A stretch of DNA of 64,000 nucleotides from Hydrogenophaga sp. (GTDB lineage Bacteria > Pseudomonadota > Gammaproteobacteria > Burkholderiales > Burkholderiaceae_C). Position 1 is the first letter of the stretch. Every line of letters starts with the position of its first letter. This document shows positions 7,782-17,849 of this stretch, in pieces. Location: positions 248,001-312,000 of the forward strand of contig NZ_JAUSCF010000024.1 of NCBI RefSeq assembly GCF_030651625.1. Reading direction: 5' to 3'. A program made the translations under genes and the position numbers. The notes below the pieces were generated by a model. The model was given only the letters and a program-made list of their open reading frames with translations, was not told where the DNA came from and searched no databases.

Positions 7782-9145
7782 GCGAGCTTGCCATGACCGA
7801 AATGTCCCAGCCTTCGCCTTCGCTGCTGCTCCGGGCCCTGCCCACCGACCCGTTTGGCGACGGACCCGACGTGGCTGGCCTGCCGGCCGCTTTCCTGACC
7901 GATCTGGCGCTGCGCCACCTCAGCCGCAAGGGCGAACTCAAGCTCTATGCCCTGGCCCAGCAACTCGGGCTGACTGCGCAGGTGGTCGACGGCCTGCTCA
8001 TCCACATGCGCACCCAGGCCCTGGTGGAGGTACCGCGCCGCGGCACGCTGGAAGGCGACATCAGCTACGTGCTGACCGACGCCGGCCAGCGCCGCGCGCG
8101 CATGGCGTTTGACAAATGCCACTACCTGGGCCCGGCCCCGGTGCCTCTGGACGATTACGTGGCCCAGGTGCACGAACAGAACAGCCAGCTGCAACCGGTG
8201 CGCGCCCAGCGCCTGGCCCAGGTGCTCGGCGACATGGTGCTGCCGCCGGCCCTGCTGCCCAGCCTGGGCAGCGCCATGAATTCGGGCAAGGCCATCTACC
8301 TGCACGGCGCCAGCGGCACCGGCAAGACCTTTCTGGCCGAGCACCTGGTGCGCACCATCGAAGGACATGTCTGGGTACCCCACGCCATTTACGTGGATGG
8401 CGAGGTCATCCAGGTGTTCGACCCCATCGTGCACCGGCCCGCGCAGGCTGGGGCGGGCATGGGCCGCAGCCTGCTGCGCGATCTCTCGGCCGACGGCCGC
8501 TGGGTGCGCTGTGATCGCCCGGTGGTGATTGCCGGCGGCGAGCTCACGCTGGACACGCTGGACCTGGCCTACGACCCCCATACCCGCATGCACATCGCGC
8601 CACCCCAGCTCAAGGCCAACAACGGCATCTTCGTGGTCGACGACCTGGGCCGCCAGCGCATCAGCCCCACCGAGCTCATGAACCGCTGGATCGTGCCGCT
8701 CGATCGCCATGTCGACTATCTGGCGCTCAGCACCGGCACCAAGTTTTCCGTGCCCTTCGATGTGCGGGTGATCTTCTCCAGCAACCTGCCGCCCGACAGC
8801 CTGGTGGACCCGGCCTTTGCGCGCCGCCTGGGCTACAAGATCGAGATCGAGCCGCTGGACGCCAGCGCCTACCGCCGGGTGGTGGCCCAGGCCTGCCAGC
8901 GCACCGGGGTGCCCGAAGAACGGCCCGGTGTGCAGCACCTGGTTGACAACCTGCACCCCCGCCATGGTCAGCCCTACTTGCCGTGCATTCCCTTCGACGT
9001 GATCAGCAAGATCGCCGACCTTGCCCGTTACCGCCAGAGCCCCCCACGCCTCACACCCGAGGCCCTGGAGTGGGCCTGGGCCAACTATTTTGGTCTGCCC
9101 GGGCGCGACGCACCGGCCAATGACGCCCCTCTTTCAGGAGATTGA
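7778..9145 (+). CDS. AAA-type ATPase of Tad locus, unknown role
   Basis: GTG at 7778 overlaps the tadV stop; an ATG at 7793 is an alternative start. The 455 aa product has an N-terminal part resembling a winged helix (about residues 35-105) and an AAA domain with Walker A GASGTGKT at 177-184 and Walker B IFVVDDLG near 288. An RRLGYKIEIEPL segment near 350 fits a sensor region. It is not one of the canonical Tad ATPases (CpaF, CpaE), yet it lies inside the locus between tadV and cpaB. No signal or membrane segment is seen, so it is cytoplasmic. It could remodel the pilus base or act in regulation. Confidence 0.8.
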   Translation: MSELAMTEMSQPSPSLLLRALPTDPFGDGPDVAGLPAAFLTDLALRHLSRKGELKLYALAQQLGLTAQVVDGLLIHMRTQALVEVPRRGTLEGDISYVLTDAGQRRARMAFDKCHYLGPAPVPLDDYVAQVHEQNSQLQPVRAQRLAQVLGDMVLPPALLPSLGSAMNSGKAIYLHGASGTGKTFLAEHLVRTIEGHVWVPHAIYVDGEVIQVFDPIVHRPAQAGAGMGRSLLRDLSADGRWVRCDRPVVIAGGELTLDTLDLAYDPHTRMHIAPPQLKANNGIFVVDDLGRQRISPTELMNRWIVPLDRHVDYLALSTGTKFSVPFDVRVIFSSNLPPDSLVDPAFARRLGYKIEIEPLDASAYRRVVAQACQRTGVPEERPGVQHLVDNLHPRHGQPYLPCIPFDVISKIADLARYRQSPPRLTPEALEWAWANYFGLPGRDAPANDAPLSGD

Positions 9146-9147
9146 CC

Positions 9148-9999
9148 ATGCAAAGCAAACGGGCCGTTTTCATGTTGCTGTTGTCGCTGCTGGCGGGTGC
9201 CGCAGCGGTCGTGCTTGCGGCGCGCTGGTTGGGCCAGCAGAGCAGCGGAGACCGCACCCAGGTGCTGGTGGCCACGCGCGACCTCGACCTGGGTCAGGCC
9301 ATCACGCCGGTCATGTTGCAGGCCATTCCCTGGCCAGCGGGCAGCGTGCCTGCCGGGGCGTTCACCGACGCCAAGCTGCTCGAAGGCCGTGTGGTGCGCA
9401 GCGGCATCTTCCAGGGCGAGCCGGTGCTCGAGCCCAAGCTGGCGCCCGAGGGCACCAAGGCCGGGCTGGACTCCATCATCAAGGCGGGCCACCGCGCCAT
9501 CACCGTCAAGGTCAACGAGGTGGTGGGGGTGGCCGGCTTCCTGGCGCCGGGCAGCTTTGTGGACCTGCTGGTCAACATCCGCGACGACCGCGACACCGCC
9601 ATCTCGCGGGTGGTGCTGGAACGCATCATGGTGCTGGCGGTGGCGCAGGAGGCGCGCCGCCCCGACGAGACGCGGCCGCGCGTGGTCAACGCCGTCACGC
9701 TGGAGGTCACGCCCGAGCAGGCCGAGAAGATCGACCTGGCGCGCAACGTGGGCACGCTCTCGCTGATGCTGCGCAACCAGGTCGATGTGGAAGACGGCGC
9801 CAACACCGCCGGCATCCGCCGCGAAGACCTGTTCGGCGATGCGCGGCCGACGCCGGCACCGGCACCCGCCGCGGCACCCGCGCCGGTGCGTCGCGTCGTG
9901 TCGCGCCCTGCCGCCGCGCCGGCTGCTCCCCCTCCGGCGCCACCGGCCACCACCGTCGAGGTGATCCGGGGCACCCAGAAGTCCTCCGCCAGTTTCTAA
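9148..9999 (+). CDS. cpaB: Flp pilus assembly protein CpaB/RcpC
   Basis: This 284 aa protein starts with one membrane anchor or signal (MLLLSLLAGAAAVVLAARWL), followed by a SAF-like domain (QVLVATRDLDLGQAITPVML) and the CpaB core (GHRAITVKVNEVVGVAGFLAPGSFVDLLV). The last 50 residues are a Pro/Ala-rich tail. CpaB acts in the periplasm with the CpaC secretin. AGGAG lies 7 nt before the ATG. The gene follows the ATPase with a 2 nt gap. Confidence 0.93.
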   Translation: MQSKRAVFMLLLSLLAGAAAVVLAARWLGQQSSGDRTQVLVATRDLDLGQAITPVMLQAIPWPAGSVPAGAFTDAKLLEGRVVRSGIFQGEPVLEPKLAPEGTKAGLDSIIKAGHRAITVKVNEVVGVAGFLAPGSFVDLLVNIRDDRDTAISRVVLERIMVLAVAQEARRPDETRPRVVNAVTLEVTPEQAEKIDLARNVGTLSLMLRNQVDVEDGANTAGIRREDLFGDARPTPAPAPAAAPAPVRRVVSRPAAAPAAPPPAPPATTVEVIRGTQKSSASF

Positions 10000-10015
10000 G
10001 AAAGAAGAAGCGACC

Positions 10016-11575
10016 ATGAACACCCCACTTCTGCGCGCCCTCAGCCTCTCCCTGGCCGCCGCCGGCCTGCTCGCCGCCACGCCGGCGCAAACCCAGACCG
10101 CGGTCACGCGGGGCGTCACCACCAGCCAGGTGGCCGCCGCGCCGCTGGCCTCGACCGCCATCAGCACCGATCTGGCCACGGTCGGCCCGTCGATGGACCT
10201 CACGGTGGGCAAGTCCACGCTGCTGCGCATGCCCAGCGAAGTCACCCGCATCTCGCTGGGCAACCCCACCGTGGCGGATGTCACCCTCATCAGCCCGACC
10301 GAGCTGTACCTGCTGGGCAAGACCTACGGCTCGACCAACCTGATCGTCTGGCGTCAGGGGGGCGGTGCCACGGCCATCGATGTGAATGTCAATATCGACT
10401 ACAAGCGCATGGAAGCCAAGCTTCGCGAACTGCTGCCCAGCGAGACCGGCATTCAGGTGCGCCCGGCGGCCGACTCGGTGATCCTCACCGGGGTGGTGTC
10501 CAGCGCGGCCAAGGCCATGGCGGCCGAAGAGATTGCCAACGCCTTCGTGCGCGATGTGAACAAGAGCCTGGTGTTGCCGGTGGTGGCGGGCGAGAACCGC
10601 GCCGAGTCGGGTGCCACCATGAAGGTGGCCAGCACCGGTGGCGGCGCTGCCGCGGCCCGCACCGCCGGTGCACAGGTGGTCAACCTGCTGTCGGTAGCCG
10701 AAGCCCAGCAGGTGATGCTGGAGGTGGTGGTGGCCGAGGTGTCCAAGACCATGATGGAGAAGATGGGCATCAACCTGTTTTCTTCGCGTTCGGGCGGCAA
10801 CTGGACTTACGGCATCAACCCCAATTTCGGTGGTGACGGCCGCGGCCTGTTCAGCGGCATCAACGCGCTGACCAACAACCGCTTCCAGATCGACGCCGAG
10901 AAAAGCGATGGCGTCGTCAAGATCCTGGCCGAACCCAACCTGGTTGCGGTGAGCGGCCAGGAAGCCAGCTTCCTGGCCGGCGGCAAGATCTTCATTCCAG
11001 TGGCGCGCGACAACAGCGCCACCGGCGGCACCACCATCACCCTGGAAGAAAAGGAATTCGGCGTGGGGGTGAAGTTCACGCCCACCGTGCTCGACGGCGG
11101 CCGCATCCACCTCAAGGTGGCGCCTGAAGTCTCCGAGCTGTCTTCCACCGGAACCCCCTTCACCACGGTGGCCGGTGTGACGTCCATCCTGCCGAGTTTC
11201 ACCACCCGCCGCGCCGCCACCACGGTGCAGTTGATGGACGGGCAGAGCCTGGCGATTGCGGGGCTGATCAAGAACAACGCCCGCCAGGCGCTGGACGCCG
11301 TGCCCGGCCTGGGCGAAATCCCGGTGCTGGGCGCCTTGTTCCGCAGCAACGAGTTCCAAGACGACCGCACCGAGTTGATGTTCGTCATCACCCCGCGCCT
11401 GGTGAAACAGCTCGACCCGGGCTTCGCCCTGCCCACCGACAGCTACCAGCCGCCCAGCCGGGCCGAGTTCTATCTGGGCGGCCAACTGGAGGCCTACCCG
11501 CCCAACCAGCCAGCGCCGGCAAACGCACCGCCCGCCGCGCCCGCCGCGCCGGCAGCCAACCCGACCACGAAATAA
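10016..11575 (+). CDS. cpaC: Tad secretin CpaC/RcpA (outer-membrane pilus channel)
   Basis: This 519 aa protein has a signal peptide of about 27 residues, an N-terminal secretin domain (DLTVGKSTLLRMPSEVTRIS, about 60-130), a BON-like segment, and the C-terminal secretin core with VLAEPNLVAVSGQEASFLAGG and the ELMFVITPRLV end. It forms the outer-membrane ring for the Flp pilus. The last 40 residues are Pro/Ala-rich. It starts 16 nt after cpaB and is preceded by GAAAGAAGAAGCG, a purine-rich ribosome site. Confidence 0.95.
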   Translation: MNTPLLRALSLSLAAAGLLAATPAQTQTAVTRGVTTSQVAAAPLASTAISTDLATVGPSMDLTVGKSTLLRMPSEVTRISLGNPTVADVTLISPTELYLLGKTYGSTNLIVWRQGGGATAIDVNVNIDYKRMEAKLRELLPSETGIQVRPAADSVILTGVVSSAAKAMAAEEIANAFVRDVNKSLVLPVVAGENRAESGATMKVASTGGGAAAARTAGAQVVNLLSVAEAQQVMLEVVVAEVSKTMMEKMGINLFSSRSGGNWTYGINPNFGGDGRGLFSGINALTNNRFQIDAEKSDGVVKILAEPNLVAVSGQEASFLAGGKIFIPVARDNSATGGTTITLEEKEFGVGVKFTPTVLDGGRIHLKVAPEVSELSSTGTPFTTVAGVTSILPSFTTRRAATTVQLMDGQSLAIAGLIKNNARQALDAVPGLGEIPVLGALFRSNEFQDDRTELMFVITPRLVKQLDPGFALPTDSYQPPSRAEFYLGGQLEAYPPNQPAPANAPPAAPAAPAANPTTK

Positions 11576-11587
11576 GGAGCCCCCGCC

Positions 11588-11890
11588 ATGAACCCCCACA
11601 CCTTGACCTTTCGCATCGTCAGATGGTTGACGGTGGGTGCCGCCGTGCTGGGCACCGCAGCCTGCGCCACCTCCACCCCCCGGCTGGACGCCAACATGGG
11701 CGTGGCCGTGCGCGAAGCGCGCGCGGTACAGACCCTGAACCCGCAAGCCAGCGAACAGAACCGCGACCCGGTGCTGGGCATCGACGGCAAGGCCGCGAAC
11801 GCGGCCCAGGGGCGCTACGTGGACTCGTTCAAGGCACCGCCCCGGACGTTCGAGGTCATCAACATCGGCGGCGCGATCACCGGCGACTGA
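11588..11890 (+). CDS. Small Tad-locus lipoprotein
   Basis: This 100 aa protein has a lipoprotein signal with lipobox GTAAC at about residues 22-26, so it is probably anchored in the outer membrane. The mature part contains the DANMGVAVREARAVQTLNP segment and a DGKAANAAQGRYVDSFKAPP stretch, a pattern I associate with small lipoproteins of betaproteobacterial Tad loci. It occupies the place of CpaD/RcpB, but the typical CpaD motif (NFGCATQ) is absent. It may help secretin assembly. The gene lies 12 nt after cpaC. Confidence 0.8.
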   Translation: MNPHTLTFRIVRWLTVGAAVLGTAACATSTPRLDANMGVAVREARAVQTLNPQASEQNRDPVLGIDGKAANAAQGRYVDSFKAPPRTFEVINIGGAITGD

Positions 11891-11926
11891 GCCCGCGATC
11901 GACACTCACAGACCATGGAGAGGCTC

Positions 11927-13216
11927 ATGAAGCGCCATCCCCATCGACGCGAAGCCCCTGCACGGCGCCAACGTGGTGCGGTGGCGATCATGTTGGGTAT
12001 CACGCTGGCGGTGCTGATCGGCTTTGCTGGCCTGGCCATCGACCTGGGGCGTTTCTTCATCATCAAGACCGAGTTACAGAACGCCATGGATGCCTGTGCC
12101 CTGGCCGCTTCCTCTCAGTTGCGCCCTGGACAGAACAACGCCAACGCTCTGGACCGGGCCATCGCCTACGGTCGGGTTTTCACAACCGGCGGCGTGAGTG
12201 AAAACCCCCTCGAAGGCAATATCGCCGCGATCCAGAACCGGGTGAACTTCCAGGGCCAGGTGGTCAACGTCCAGCCTGAAAACGTCACCTTTGCAGAGAA
12301 CCTGGCGGGCCCCTACGTCACGCGGGCCTCGGCCGACGCGAACACCGCCGCCTTCGTGCAATGCAGCGTGCCACTGGCGGATATTCCTGTCTTCTTCATG
12401 CGTGTGCTCAATCCCTTGTTGACCACACAGACCGTGTCCGCCCGTGCGGTGGCGACCTTGGCACCCTCGGATTCGGCCTGTGCGATCCCGGTCGCGGCCT
12501 GCAAGGTGGCGGGTACGACGGCCGCTTCCAGCTTTGGCCTGTCGATCGGCCAGTGGCTGGCACCTCCGTCGGGCCCAGGCTCTCCCTACGGCACAGGAAA
12601 CTTCGGCTGGATTGACTTCACCCCACCTGGTGGTGGCGCCAGTGAACTGGCTGATCTGCTGACCGGCCCTGGGCAATGCGACACGGCGATCGGTAGCGAG
12701 GTCGACGAGCCGGGTGCCATCGCATCTTTGGAGACTGCGTGGAACTCGCGCTTTGGCATCTACCGCTCGGGCGCCGGCAATCCCCAGGTGGCTACGGCCC
12801 CACCTGACATCACAGGCTACGGCTATTCGCTGAGCAACTGGCCCGCAGGCGCCAATGCCTATGCCGGTTCACAGGCGGGTGCGATCAACTACCGGACAGC
12901 GGCTTCCAGTTATGCGTCCTACCAATTCAGTGTGCCCAATCCATACAGCAGTATCTCTTCGGGACAGCACACCAGCCTTGGGCGCTTTCGCCGACTGGTG
13001 GTGGCACCCGTGGTTGACTGTTCGGTCTGGAATGTGGGCACAGGGCGCCCCGTGGTGGAGGGCTGGGCCTGTGTGTTGATGCTCAACCCGATGCTGGGCA
13101 GTTCGCCGGTGCCGACTATGGAGTTCCTCGGGCTGAGCACCGCAGTTGGCAGCCCGTGTGCCACCAACGGCGCGCCCGGTACCTTCGGGCCCCTGGTGCC
13201 GCAACTGGTGCAATGA
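11927..13216 (+). CDS. tadG: TadG-like pseudopilin / Flp pilus assembly protein
   Basis: The start at ATG 11927 has GGAGAGG just upstream; an in-frame ATG at 11915 overlaps that site and is less likely. The 429 aa product begins with the TadG N-terminal domain: RRQRGAVAIMLGITLAVLIG, then DLGRFFIIKTELQNAMDACALAA. The rest is a Gly/Ser/Pro-rich exported domain. I do not see the DxSxS metal site of a von Willebrand A domain, which longer TadG proteins carry. Its stop overlaps the next gene (ATGA). Confidence 0.85.
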   Translation: MKRHPHRREAPARRQRGAVAIMLGITLAVLIGFAGLAIDLGRFFIIKTELQNAMDACALAASSQLRPGQNNANALDRAIAYGRVFTTGGVSENPLEGNIAAIQNRVNFQGQVVNVQPENVTFAENLAGPYVTRASADANTAAFVQCSVPLADIPVFFMRVLNPLLTTQTVSARAVATLAPSDSACAIPVAACKVAGTTAASSFGLSIGQWLAPPSGPGSPYGTGNFGWIDFTPPGGGASELADLLTGPGQCDTAIGSEVDEPGAIASLETAWNSRFGIYRSGAGNPQVATAPPDITGYGYSLSNWPAGANAYAGSQAGAINYRTAASSYASYQFSVPNPYSSISSGQHTSLGRFRRLVVAPVVDCSVWNVGTGRPVVEGWACVLMLNPMLGSSPVPTMEFLGLSTAVGSPCATNGAPGTFGPLVPQLVQ

Positions 13217-13725
13217 GCATGAAAGTCACAGGCTTTCCAGGAAAAAAGCACCAGCGTGGTGTGGCTGCAGTGGAGATGGCCATCGTTGTCTTGCCGATGC
13301 TGATCCTGTGCTTTGGTATCACGGAACTGGGTCGGGCGCTCTATCAGTACAACGGGCTGGTCAAGGCCACGCGGGGGGCAGCCCGATATCTGTCGCAGCA
13401 GAATTTGGCGAGTCCGCCGGCAGGTCAGACGGCCGATGGCATCCGGACCAACGCGCGCTCGCTGGCCCTGTGTGGGACCTTCAACTGTGGCGATCGCGAG
13501 CCGCTGGTGCCCAATATGACGGTCGCCATGATCTCGGTCTGCGATCCGGTGTTGTGTCCAGACACGCACGCCAACGTAGCGACCGGCGATGGCACCACCA
13601 GTCTGGTTTCGGTCACGATCGGAGGCACTGGCTCGACTTACGCATTTCAGTCGCTGGTTCCCTGGGTGGTGCCGAACATCAATTTCTCGCCGGTGAGGAT
13701 CACCATGGCGGCCAGCACGAACTGA
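13213..13725 (+). CDS. tadE: TadE-like minor pseudopilin
   Basis: This 170 aa protein starts at an ATGA overlap with tadG. It has a basic leader ending in QRG, then VAAVEMAIVVLPMLILCFGI with the glutamate at +5, which are TadE features: a pseudopilin processed by the same peptidase as Flp. The mature domain has four cysteines (CGTFNC, CDPVLC) that could pair. The domain after the helix is typical of minor pilins at the pilus tip or base. Confidence 0.88.
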   Translation: MSMKVTGFPGKKHQRGVAAVEMAIVVLPMLILCFGITELGRALYQYNGLVKATRGAARYLSQQNLASPPAGQTADGIRTNARSLALCGTFNCGDREPLVPNMTVAMISVCDPVLCPDTHANVATGDGTTSLVSVTIGGTGSTYAFQSLVPWVVPNINFSPVRITMAASTN

Positions 13726-13734
13726 GGAGGCGCC

Positions 13735-14214
13735 ATGCAAATGCATCTCCCTCGATTCCATTGCCGTCCCGCTCGCCACGGTCTGCAGAAAGGCGTGGCA
13801 GCGGTCGAGTTCGCCATCGTTGCGGTACTGTTCTTCACCCTGCTGCTGGGCATCATGGAATTCGGGCGCTGGCTGTTCCTGCTCAACGGCGCGAACGAGG
13901 CCACCCGCCTGGGCGCTCGTCTGGGCGTGGTCTGCAGCATCGAAGCGGACACGGACTTCACCCGCATCAAGGCGCGCATGAGCCAGATGACCGGGGGCGG
14001 TATTCCGGCCAGCCGGATGGTGCTGGAGTACGAACCGGCGGGCTGCAACATCGACACCTGCACCACGGTCACGGCCCGCATCGTGGGTGCCCAGTTTGCA
14101 CCCGTCAGCCCCTTCTTCGGCCTTCCTTTTCCGATTCCGCAGTTCCCCACCAGCCTGCCGCGCGAATACATGAACAGCGCAGGGAACTCGGTTTGTCCTG
14201 CGCCTCCCGCTTGA
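13735..14214 (+). CDS. tadF: TadE/TadF-like minor pseudopilin
   Basis: This 159 aa protein has a 21-residue leader ending in QKG, then VAAVEFAIVAVLFFTLLLGIMEFG with Glu at +5. The mature domain carries cysteines (VVCSIE, GCNIDTC, VCPAP). It begins 9 nt after tadE with GAGGAG before the ATG. TadE and TadF are similar, and which one this is cannot be settled by eye; order suggests tadF. Confidence 0.85.
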   Translation: MQMHLPRFHCRPARHGLQKGVAAVEFAIVAVLFFTLLLGIMEFGRWLFLLNGANEATRLGARLGVVCSIEADTDFTRIKARMSQMTGGGIPASRMVLEYEPAGCNIDTCTTVTARIVGAQFAPVSPFFGLPFPIPQFPTSLPREYMNSAGNSVCPAPPA

Positions 14215-14248
14215 TACCCGGCCTCGCCCTGCGCTCTCTACTTTCAAT

Positions 14249-15421
14249 ATGACCTCCAAAGTTTCCCTGATCTGCGCCACACCTGAACACCGAGAGCAGG
14301 TGGTGCGGCAGTTTGCGAGCCTGCCGGGCGCTGAAATCACCGTGCACGTGGGCGGCGCACGGACCTTGCTGTCGGTGCTGCAGAAGGACCAGCCCGATGT
14401 GCTGCTGCTTGACTTGCCCGAACCCGATGACACCGACTTCGAACTGATCGACGCTGCCACCCAGCGTGTCACCGGTGTGCTGGTGCTGATGGTGAGCAAC
14501 GACGCTTCCATGGCCACCCTCAAGCGCGCGATGCGCGCGGGGGTGCGCGACGTGCTTTCGGGGCCGCTGAGCGCCGAGACCCTGATGGTGGCGCTCGACT
14601 ATTTGCGCGATGCGCGCGCCAACACCTCGCGTTTCGGCGAAACCATGGGCGAGGTGCATGCCTTCATTCCGGCCAAGGGCGGCTGCGGCGCCACCTTTCT
14701 GGCGACCAACCTGGGCTATGTGCTGGCCAAGAGCAGCCGCCGGGTGTTGCTGATCGACCTGAATCTGTATTTCGGCGACGCCGCTACCTACCTGACCGAT
14801 CGCAAGGCGCCGGCCAACGTGGTCGATCTGGCGCGCCAGGCGCGGCGTCTGGACAGTGCCCTGCTGGGTGCCAGCGTGCTCAAGGTGCGCGAGAACCTGA
14901 GTGTGGTGGTGGCGCCCGAGCTGCCTTACCAGCTGGAAGAGGTGACGGCCGACAGCGTGGCGGCCCTCATCGCGCTGGCGCGGACCGAATACGACTTTGT
15001 GCTGCTGGACGTGGGCCGGGCCATGGATCCTGCCACAGTGAAGGCGCTCGATGTGGCCGACCGCATCACCCTGGTGGTCGAACAAAGCCTGCCTGCACTC
15101 AAGAACGCCCGCCGCATGGTCCAGGTTTTCGATGGACTGGGGTATGGCCGGGAAAAAGTCCGCGTGGTGCTCAATTCCTTTGCCAAGAGCAACCTGATCC
15201 GGCCGGAAGATGTGGAGAAAGCCACCGGGCTGCCCGTGGCGCGGCAGATCCCTTCCAGCGACGCGGCCGTGCGCACCGCCATCAACCAGGGCGACCCGCT
15301 GCCGCGTCTGACGCCCAAGGACCCGGTGGCCAAGGCTCTGGTGCAATGGGCGAAGGAGCTGTCGCCCGTGACCGTGAAGTCCGAGCGGAGCTGGTTTGCC
15401 ACCTGGGCCGGAGGCCTCTGA
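14249..15421 (+). CDS. cpaE: Pilus localisation ATPase-like protein CpaE/TadZ
   Basis: This 390 aa protein has an N-terminal receiver-like domain without an obvious phosphorylation site (about 1-130) and a MinD/ParA-like domain starting at FIPAKGGCGATFLATNLG. The P-loop has Ala where Lys is expected (GGCGAT), a degeneration known in TadZ proteins, which act in polar placement of the pilus machine. LIDLNLYFGD and VLLDVGR segments mark the rest of the fold. It is followed by an 80 nt gap before cpaF. Confidence 0.92.
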   Translation: MTSKVSLICATPEHREQVVRQFASLPGAEITVHVGGARTLLSVLQKDQPDVLLLDLPEPDDTDFELIDAATQRVTGVLVLMVSNDASMATLKRAMRAGVRDVLSGPLSAETLMVALDYLRDARANTSRFGETMGEVHAFIPAKGGCGATFLATNLGYVLAKSSRRVLLIDLNLYFGDAATYLTDRKAPANVVDLARQARRLDSALLGASVLKVRENLSVVVAPELPYQLEEVTADSVAALIALARTEYDFVLLDVGRAMDPATVKALDVADRITLVVEQSLPALKNARRMVQVFDGLGYGREKVRVVLNSFAKSNLIRPEDVEKATGLPVARQIPSSDAAVRTAINQGDPLPRLTPKDPVAKALVQWAKELSPVTVKSERSWFATWAGGL

Positions 15422-15502
15422 GAGCGGGCCCTGCACACCCACACACACGACCGCCACACAGACCGAATGACCGACTGAAGCACCGACACGAACGAGAACA
15501 CC

Positions 15503-16864
<1,362 letters not shown>

Positions 16865-16868
16865 AGCC

Positions 16869-17846
16869 ATGAACCTCGGACTGGCCCTGTTTGCCTTGCT
16901 GGGTTTTCTGGCGGTGGTGCTGCTGCTCGAAGGCCTGTACGTTTACTGGAGCGACACCAAGAGCCCCGAGGTTCGGCGTGTGGAGCAGCGCTTGCGCGCC
17001 ATTTCCGCCGGAGGCCAGGTGGAGGAGGGCGAGCTGTCGATGATTCGCCGTCGCCTGCTCAGCGAAAGCCCTTCTTTCCAGCGCCTGCTGCTGGGCATGC
17101 CGCGTGCCCGGCAGCTTGACAGGGTGATGCAGCAGGCGGGGGATCGCAACTCGGTTTCGCACTTTCTTGGCGTGTGTGCGATGCTGGCGCTGGGCGGCCT
17201 GCTGGTGGGTCTGCTGCTGCGCTGGCCCTGGTTTTTCGTGCTGGGCATGGTGGTGGCGCTGGCGCTGCTGCCTTTGTTGTTGCTGCTGCGCCGGCGCAAC
17301 AAGCGTCTGCACCAGATCGAGGCCCAGTTGCCCGATGCGCTGGACCTGATGTCGCGGGCCATGCGCGCCGGCCACGCTTTTCCAGTGGCGCTGGCCATGG
17401 TGGGCAGCGAAGCGCCACAACCCGTGGCCAGCGAGTTCCGCATAACCTCGGACGAGATCGGCTTTGGTGTCTCGGCCGATGGTGCGCTGAGCAACCTGGC
17501 CGCGCGCGTGCCCAGCCCGGACGTGCGCTACTTCGTGATGGCGGTGATCATCCAGCGCGAGACCGGCGGCAACCTGGCCGAGCTGCTCGGCAAGCTGGCC
17601 GAACTGGTTCGCGAGCGCTTCAAGCTGTTTGCCAAGGTGCGGGTGCTGGCGGCCGAGGGCAAGCTGTCGGCCTGGATCCTCACGCTGTTGCCTTTTGGTG
17701 TGGCGCTGATGATTTCCATCGTGAACCCGGGCTACATCAGCGTGCTGTTCACCGATCCGTTCGGCATCAACCTGATCTACGGCGCACTGGGCATGATGGC
17801 CCTGGGCATTTTCGCCATGTGGCGAATCATCGACATCAAGGTCTGA
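16869..17846 (+). CDS. tadB: Tad inner-membrane platform protein TadB
   Basis: This 325 aa type II secretion F-domain protein has an N-terminal helix (residues 2-25), a hydrophobic pair near 100-145, a cytoplasmic T2SSF domain (LPDALDLMSRAMRAGHAF through IIQRETGGNLAELLGKLA) and two C-terminal helices. With TadC it forms the platform on which CpaF works. The gene spacing (4 nt before, 3 nt after) indicates a tight operon. Confidence 0.94.
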   Translation: MNLGLALFALLGFLAVVLLLEGLYVYWSDTKSPEVRRVEQRLRAISAGGQVEEGELSMIRRRLLSESPSFQRLLLGMPRARQLDRVMQQAGDRNSVSHFLGVCAMLALGGLLVGLLLRWPWFFVLGMVVALALLPLLLLLRRRNKRLHQIEAQLPDALDLMSRAMRAGHAFPVALAMVGSEAPQPVASEFRITSDEIGFGVSADGALSNLAARVPSPDVRYFVMAVIIQRETGGNLAELLGKLAELVRERFKLFAKVRVLAAEGKLSAWILTLLPFGVALMISIVNPGYISVLFTDPFGINLIYGALGMMALGIFAMWRIIDIKV

Positions 17847-17849
17847 GTC

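Noticed and set aside
9707-11905. Minus-strand open frame of 732 codons across cpaC
   Set aside because: Glycine- and histidine-rich antisense of the secretin gene; no start context or domain.
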